This document shows positions 60,596 to 64,000 of a DNA stretch of 64,000 bases, in pieces; within the stretch, counting starts at the first letter, position 1, and every line of letters begins with the position of its first letter. The notes below the pieces were generated by a model. The model made no database searches. It had not been told where the DNA came from and was given only the letters and a program-made list of their open reading frames with translations. A program made the position numbers and the translations under genes. Origin of the DNA: Gemmataceae bacterium (GTDB taxonomy: Bacteria > Planctomycetota > Planctomycetia > Gemmatales > Gemmataceae); the NCBI GenBank assembly GCA_022842245.1, contig JALHPZ010000002.1:124001-188000 (forward strand), given 5' to 3'.

Positions 60596-61702
60596 CTACT
60601 GACCACTCGCCGACCTTACGTCGTCGGCGGTCGGCGGTGGCGTGACTTGTTCGCAAGGCATCCCGCCCCCGGAATTCGCCCACGCCTCGAAAAGCTGCAA
60701 CCGTCTCTCGGGTCGGTCAAAGTCGGCCAGCACCTCAACTTGCCGGGCGGACGACAGGTGGTGGATAATTCTGCGCGTCCTTGCCCGCTCCCCCTCGACG
60801 TACTCGTTAAAGGCCCGAAGGGCCTCGCCGCCCGTTTCTTCGAGTTGTTGGTAGGCAGCCCGCAGCCTCGTTGTCTTCTCTTCTCTAATCGCAAGCCTTT
60901 GCTTCTGGAGGGCCTTTCTTTCGCGCGCCCTACTGGCTTCTTCTCGCCCCCTCTGCTCTTGGGCCTTTGCCTGCTCGTAACCCTGCGGTGGCCCGTACTC
61001 GTCCCGGATGGCGTTTGCGAGCCACGCCCCCTTCGAGGTCTTGAACTTCGCGTAGGGGAGATACTCCAGACAGCGTCGGCATACCTCCGGCTTTTCCTTC
61101 ACAAGGCGCTTCGCGGCGGAGCCCCCTACTCCGTGACCAATAAGCTTCTCAACCAGGGCAGCATCAGCACCGCACCCCGCCTCGCCGGAACTCCCCTCGC
61201 CCTTTGCTGTTTCTTGATCTGTTTCTTGTCCTGTTTCTTGTGGGGCCGGATTTTGGCCTACCCCCTGGTCAATTACTGGCCTACCCGCCGCGCTTTTCTG
61301 GCCGGCCTGGGCTCTTTTTTGGCCTACGTAGGCCTTTTTCTGGCCTACCCCGGCGATGGTGGCGAAAAGGTTCAATCGGTACGTGCTCTCTTCGCACTCA
61401 TGGCTGTCTACGGAGCGGTTGTTGCGCCGGACCAAGATACCCCGTTCGATGAGACCATTGCAGGCGGTCTTCACCCCCGACCGGGAGAGGCCGGTTCCTC
61501 GGTCGAGCTGCGTACCGTCACGTCTGCGAATGCCTGAGGCCATCTGGTTCAGGCTGATGTTATCGCTGTCTTTACCGAATCCATAAGTGCGTCGAGCGAC
61601 GTAAAGCAACACCTTTAGCTCGGCACCCGAGAGGTCTGCCATCCAGTGGTCCAGAATGATATCCGGAACCTGCGTGCTGTTCGGTATCAATGCCCGCGCC
61701 AT
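60596..61702 (-). CDS. Plasmid replication initiator-like protein
   Basis: A 368-residue protein. NSTQVPDIILDHWMADLSGAELKVLLYVARRTYGFGK is the winged-helix N terminus of plasmid/phage O-type replication initiators, continuing with SLNQMASGI and SRSGVKTACNGLIERGILVRR. The middle is a repetitive V/A-G-Q-K segment coded by the iteron-like DNA array; the C-terminal half is a long charged helix (EQRGREEASRARERKALQKQRL). I start at MARALIPNS (61702); an ATG 69 bases upstream is possible. It lies downstream of the par genes on the same strand, the usual Rep-Par arrangement. Confidence 0.75.
   Translation of the reverse strand: MARALIPNSTQVPDIILDHWMADLSGAELKVLLYVARRTYGFGKDSDNISLNQMASGIRRRDGTQLDRGTGLSRSGVKTACNGLIERGILVRRNNRSVDSHECEESTYRLNLFATIAGVGQKKAYVGQKRAQAGQKSAAGRPVIDQGVGQNPAPQETGQETDQETAKGEGSSGEAGCGADAALVEKLIGHGVGGSAAKRLVKEKPEVCRRCLEYLPYAKFKTSKGAWLANAIRDEYGPPQGYEQAKAQEQRGREEASRARERKALQKQRLAIREEKTTRLRAAYQQLEETGGEALRAFNEYVEGERARTRRIIHHLSSARQVEVLADFDRPERRLQLFEAWANSGGGMPCEQVTPPPTADDVRSASGQ
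61207..61240. repeat. Three 12-base direct repeats
   Basis: CTGTTTCTTG recurs exactly at 61207, 61219 and 61231. On the minus strand it codes Q-E-T repeats in the rep gene. It abuts the iteron-like array and may be part of the same origin. Confidence 0.6.
61250..61350. repeat. Iteron-like array inside the rep gene (possible replication origin)
   Basis: GGCCTAC-type units begin at 61255, 61278, 61300 (as GGCCGGC), 61321 and 61342, usually preceded by T/C-rich TTTTTCT. The spacing is 23, 22, 21 and 21 bases, about two helical turns. Because the units are not in one reading frame, the DNA itself appears conserved, as for Rep-binding iterons. Confidence 0.68.
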
Positions 61703-61811
61703 CGGGTTTGCTCGCAAAGCCCCTCTTCCCGCGTTCAGTGAAGCCATCCCGCTTGGAACTGGGCCAGTCATCAGTGCTTTTTCGCCACTACTTCAGTTGG
61801 ACGCGCGTCCC

Positions 61812-61837
61812 GTATGCAGGGATGCGGGAACGCCTGC
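61812..61837. promoter_or_regulatory. Inverted repeat upstream of rep, probable operator
   Basis: ATGCAGG and CCTGCAT flank a 12-base centre about 110 bases before the rep start. Initiators often bind such palindromes to repress themselves. The CCTGCAT half is also inside the hairpin at 59082-59109. Confidence 0.5.
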
Positions 61838-61916
61838 ATAGTAGCCCGATTCTAGACCAGCGGGAAAGCACCTATCTTGAATGGCGCAGCACGCGAAGAA
61901 ACGGCCTTTTCGGCAA

Positions 61917-62477
61917 TCAACGCATCGGTCCCGCGTCCCTGATTCCGTCAGCAAGAATCCTGGCAATCTCGCGCTCGAACCTCTGAAGGGCCAGAGCGTC
62001 ACCGTTGGGTGGCCGGATGAGAGTGCCGGCTTCCCCGGCCCGCCGATCTACCTGAGCGTCGGCGTGGAGGAGAAGGGCAACCAGGGCACGGATCACGTGG
62101 CTTACTTTTACCTGGGCGTTCAGCCGTGCGGCGAGAGAGGTCACGAGCCGGTCGATGGCCTGCGTCTCCCCTCGCGTAAAAAGGATCCGCTTCTCCTGGT
62201 CGAACTTTTCGACGTGGACCTGAGGGGCTCGGCTCTCTTCACGACTCGGTCCCACTGACACCGAATGGGACTCGGGCTGAATCTGGCCGATTCTCCTCAG
62301 CGGCTCGACCTTTGGCATATCCGGGGCCTTCCCGGTTCCTCCGCTTGCAGTGCGCGGCAGGTCCACCTCCTTCGGGGGAGCGCTCGGGGTCACGGCCTGG
62401 GACAGCGCCGCCGACACCAATGCGGCATCGAGGAGCGGCCTGTACGGTTGCTCGTCGGGAGCAGCTCGCTTAGCCAT
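61917..62477 (-). CDS. Partition-type DNA-binding accessory protein
   Basis: A 186-residue protein overlapping the ParA stop by 8 bases, the position of the ParB/ParG partner. The C-terminal part (KRILFTRGETQAIDRLVTSLAARLNAQVKVSHVIRALVALL) is a short DNA-binding, probably ribbon-helix-helix, unit; the N-terminal 90 residues are disordered and proline-rich. It should bind the palindrome array upstream of parA and link it to ParA. The canonical ParB nuclease domain is absent. Confidence 0.7.
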   Translation of the reverse strand: MAKRAAPDEQPYRPLLDAALVSAALSQAVTPSAPPKEVDLPRTASGGTGKAPDMPKVEPLRRIGQIQPESHSVSVGPSREESRAPQVHVEKFDQEKRILFTRGETQAIDRLVTSLAARLNAQVKVSHVIRALVALLLHADAQVDRRAGEAGTLIRPPNGDALALQRFEREIARILADGIRDAGPMR

Positions 62478-63339
62478 TTACCACCCCCCGCTGTTCTTCG
62501 ACCGCAACATTCCCCGCATGAATCTTCGCGAGCCTCGCTTCGATCTCAGCGGCGAGCGCACGGTATTCGTCGGTCACCTTGTGGGTCGAGTGTGTCTCGA
62601 AGAGCGTCCTGCCGACTTTCTGGGTTTGTGGAATCACGGTCGAGCGACCGATGGACGACTTGAATTTGACCGACTCGGCGTTCTCCCCTGCCCGAAACGA
62701 GTTCTCGACGAACTCGGAGAGGGCGTTCGCGAGGCTTGTTCTCTTATCGACTCCAGAGATGACCACGCCAAGTAGAACGAGCTTCGTATTACCCCGAGAG
62801 CGGGCATCCATAATGTCGCGCATGGCGTCGTTCAGACCCGCGATTGCGAACGGGTCCGGCATTGCCGAGAGGACGAAGTAATCGGCGTTCATGTACGCCG
62901 CCAGAGTGGGAAGGGTCGCATTGGGCGCGGTGTCGAGGAAAATGAAGTCGTACTTGCCCCGCAAGGAGTCGAGGGGCTTTTTGAGCACCTCGTGTGGCGT
63001 CATGAACTTGCTTTTGGCCATTACGGCCTGATCGATGCCTTCCAGCTTCCTCGCCGCCGGAATGAGGTCCAGGTTCTCGGGGAGGATGACCCCCTCCTCC
63101 TTGTCGGCGTGACTGAGAATCAGATTCTCTGCGGGTTCCTCGCCCGCAAGCATCTCGAATGATCCGAGAAACGCCTCTGGCTCGACCCCGAAATGCCTCG
63201 TTGCCCCGTGATTCATGTCGAGGTCGATGATGAGGCACTTGTGCCCGCGCTCGGCGAGCGCCCGCGCGATATGGACCGTATTCGTTGTCTTCCCTACTCC
63301 GCCCTTCTGGTTTCCAACTGCGATGACGTGTGTATTCAT
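62470..63339 (-). CDS. parA: ParA-type partition ATPase
   Basis: A 289-residue ParA/Soj ATPase. The deviant Walker A is KGGVGKTTN with the signature lysine near the N terminus (GNQKGGVGKTT), Walker A' is IIDLDMNHGATRHFG, and Walker B is YDFIFLDTAPNATLPTL. It binds DNA non-specifically with ATP and moves plasmids when stimulated by the partner protein. It lacks an N-terminal helix-turn-helix, so it is the short (type Ib-like) form. It is the first gene of the leftward par-rep run. Confidence 0.93.
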   Translation of the reverse strand: MNTHVIAVGNQKGGVGKTTNTVHIARALAERGHKCLIIDLDMNHGATRHFGVEPEAFLGSFEMLAGEEPAENLILSHADKEEGVILPENLDLIPAARKLEGIDQAVMAKSKFMTPHEVLKKPLDSLRGKYDFIFLDTAPNATLPTLAAYMNADYFVLSAMPDPFAIAGLNDAMRDIMDARSRGNTKLVLLGVVISGVDKRTSLANALSEFVENSFRAGENAESVKFKSSIGRSTVIPQTQKVGRTLFETHSTHKVTDEYRALAAEIEARLAKIHAGNVAVEEQRGVVNG

Positions 63340-63377
63340 TCCTCCATGCCCTACAAAAATAGCCGCTTCAACTATTG

Positions 63378-63734
63378 ATCCGATAACGCGTCATCGGCTT
63401 ATCGGCAAGATACTATCTGAATGCCGTTAACGGCATATCGGCAGGATCCGTTAACGGACCCCCGGTCGAGAAAGCTCAGCGTAACGGCGCGAGACATGCG
63501 CGAGCGGAACCGGGCGAAAAAATCATATTCGGCCGAGATTCCGATGTCGGCAGTTTCCTAGGTCGGATGAATCCGATAACGCGATCTCGGATGATGCCGT
63601 TATCGGCGGAACGCTCCCGCCCAAAGATCGGAGAGTTAGCGAATGCCGTTAACGGCACCTTGCGATAACGGCTGATGCCGTCCTGCCGTCAACGGAGGGT
63701 GGCCGATAACGTCTCATGCCGTTATCGGCAGAAC
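63378..63734. repeat. Array of GCCGTTAACGGC/CCGATAACG-type palindromes, probable partition site
   Basis: At least eight related units occur upstream of parA: CCGATAACG (63380), TGCCGTTAACGGCA (63422-63435), TCCGTTAACGGA (63447-63458), CCGATAACG (63573), TGCCGTTATCGGC (63595-63607), TGCCGTTAACGGCA (63644-63657), GCGATAACGGC and CCGATAACG (63664-63712), TGCCGTTATCGGCA (63717-63730). Type Ib par systems place their centromere/operator exactly here. No gene is supported in 63340-64000. Confidence 0.72.
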
Positions 63735-63891
63735 GTTCGCGGCGAGGTCGTCATTTTAGATCTTGCCAGAGGGGACAGCAAAAGGAAGTATTTCAAGTAG
63801 CTTAAACGACAGGTGTCTTTTGTGGAATCGCGAGAGGCACCCAGGACGATAGAGGAGGCCAATTAGGGACAGGGCTTAACAGGAACTAGAA

Positions 63892-63916
63892 ATGGAAAAA
63901 CCCGCACTATGGCGGG
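63892..63916 (-). terminator. Rho-independent terminator facing left
   Basis: On the minus strand CCCGC-CATAGT-GCGGG is followed by TTTTT. It would end a gene transcribed leftward from beyond the right edge of the window. Confidence 0.6.
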
Positions 63917-64000
63917 AATTCCCTGATACAGAAACAGACCTTCAGCAAGTCTAGGGTAATTCTCCCAAAGCGTGCGTGTCAAGACCTCACCTGAAATGAA

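Noticed and set aside
61207..61350. CRISPR array
   Set aside because: Units are 10-12 bases with 12-23 base periods and no spacer-length intervals; they fit iterons.
63378..63734. CRISPR array
   Set aside because: Units are short palindromes at irregular distances and vary in the centre; no cas gene is nearby.

Overview
The window looks like a piece of a high-G+C Planctomycetota genome (Gemmatales-like). This is inferred from the protein style: the DUF255/YyaL-type thioredoxin protein, twin large ABC-2 permeases, a T6SS sheath cluster, IS110-type remnants and phage genes resembling those of Gemmata-type genomes. No rRNA or single-copy marker is present, so the assignment is an inference.

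1-20.5 kb is ordinary chromosome. Genes for surface-polysaccharide export run leftwards (two family-2 glycosyltransferases, a Wzt-type ABC ATPase, a GmhA-like SIS protein and a Wzm-type permease). A rightward type VI secretion cluster follows (TssB, TssC, Hcp, terminator, TssE, TssF, TssG). Next come a short-chain dehydrogenase, a membrane-dipeptidase-like lipoprotein, a DJ-1/PfpI protein, two ABC-2 permeases, the DUF255 protein and a possible Fe(II)/2OG oxygenase.

20.5-45.8 kb is a prophage or phage-derived element. It begins at a truncated tRNA-Arg(UCU) (3' half only), a plausible left attachment site. It carries a D12-class adenine methylase, small HTH regulators, two tRNA genes (one with a hugely expanded anticodon loop), a YqaJ exonuclease and RecT, CsrA, a DnaQ-like exonuclease, an SMC-like ATPase, a DUF5131 protein, a replication organiser and DnaC-like loader, a resolvase-like nuclease, a sigma factor, an AP2-like protein, a ParB-ABC-GNAT fusion, a sliding-clamp-like protein, DUF932, and small plus large terminase. 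It stops right after the large terminase: no portal, capsid or tail genes are present.

45.8-49.1 kb is a scrambled junction with two uncharacterised genes, an IS110 remnant and a tyrosine integrase with a strong terminator.

49.2-58.4 kb is the most interesting part. A PIN-like gene and an XRE/ImmA-IrrE regulator diverge from a tightly coupled operon: sigma-like factor, small unknown protein, a 1139-residue fusion (HELGH metalloprotease, UvrD-type helicase, degenerate Fe-S nuclease), a multi-ubiquitin-like protein, an E2-E1-like ThiF enzyme and a DUF6527 putative deconjugase. This is a bacterial ubiquitin-like conjugation module joined to a helicase and its own sigma factor, a strong candidate for an undescribed stress-response or anti-phage system.

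58.4-64 kb is plasmid-like. It holds two related RHH/ParB-like accessory proteins, a replication initiator with an iteron-like array inside its coding region, ParA, a palindrome array upstream of parA that could be the partition site and operator, and a roughly 1.2 kb hairpin-dense region without a credible gene that probably encodes a large structured RNA.
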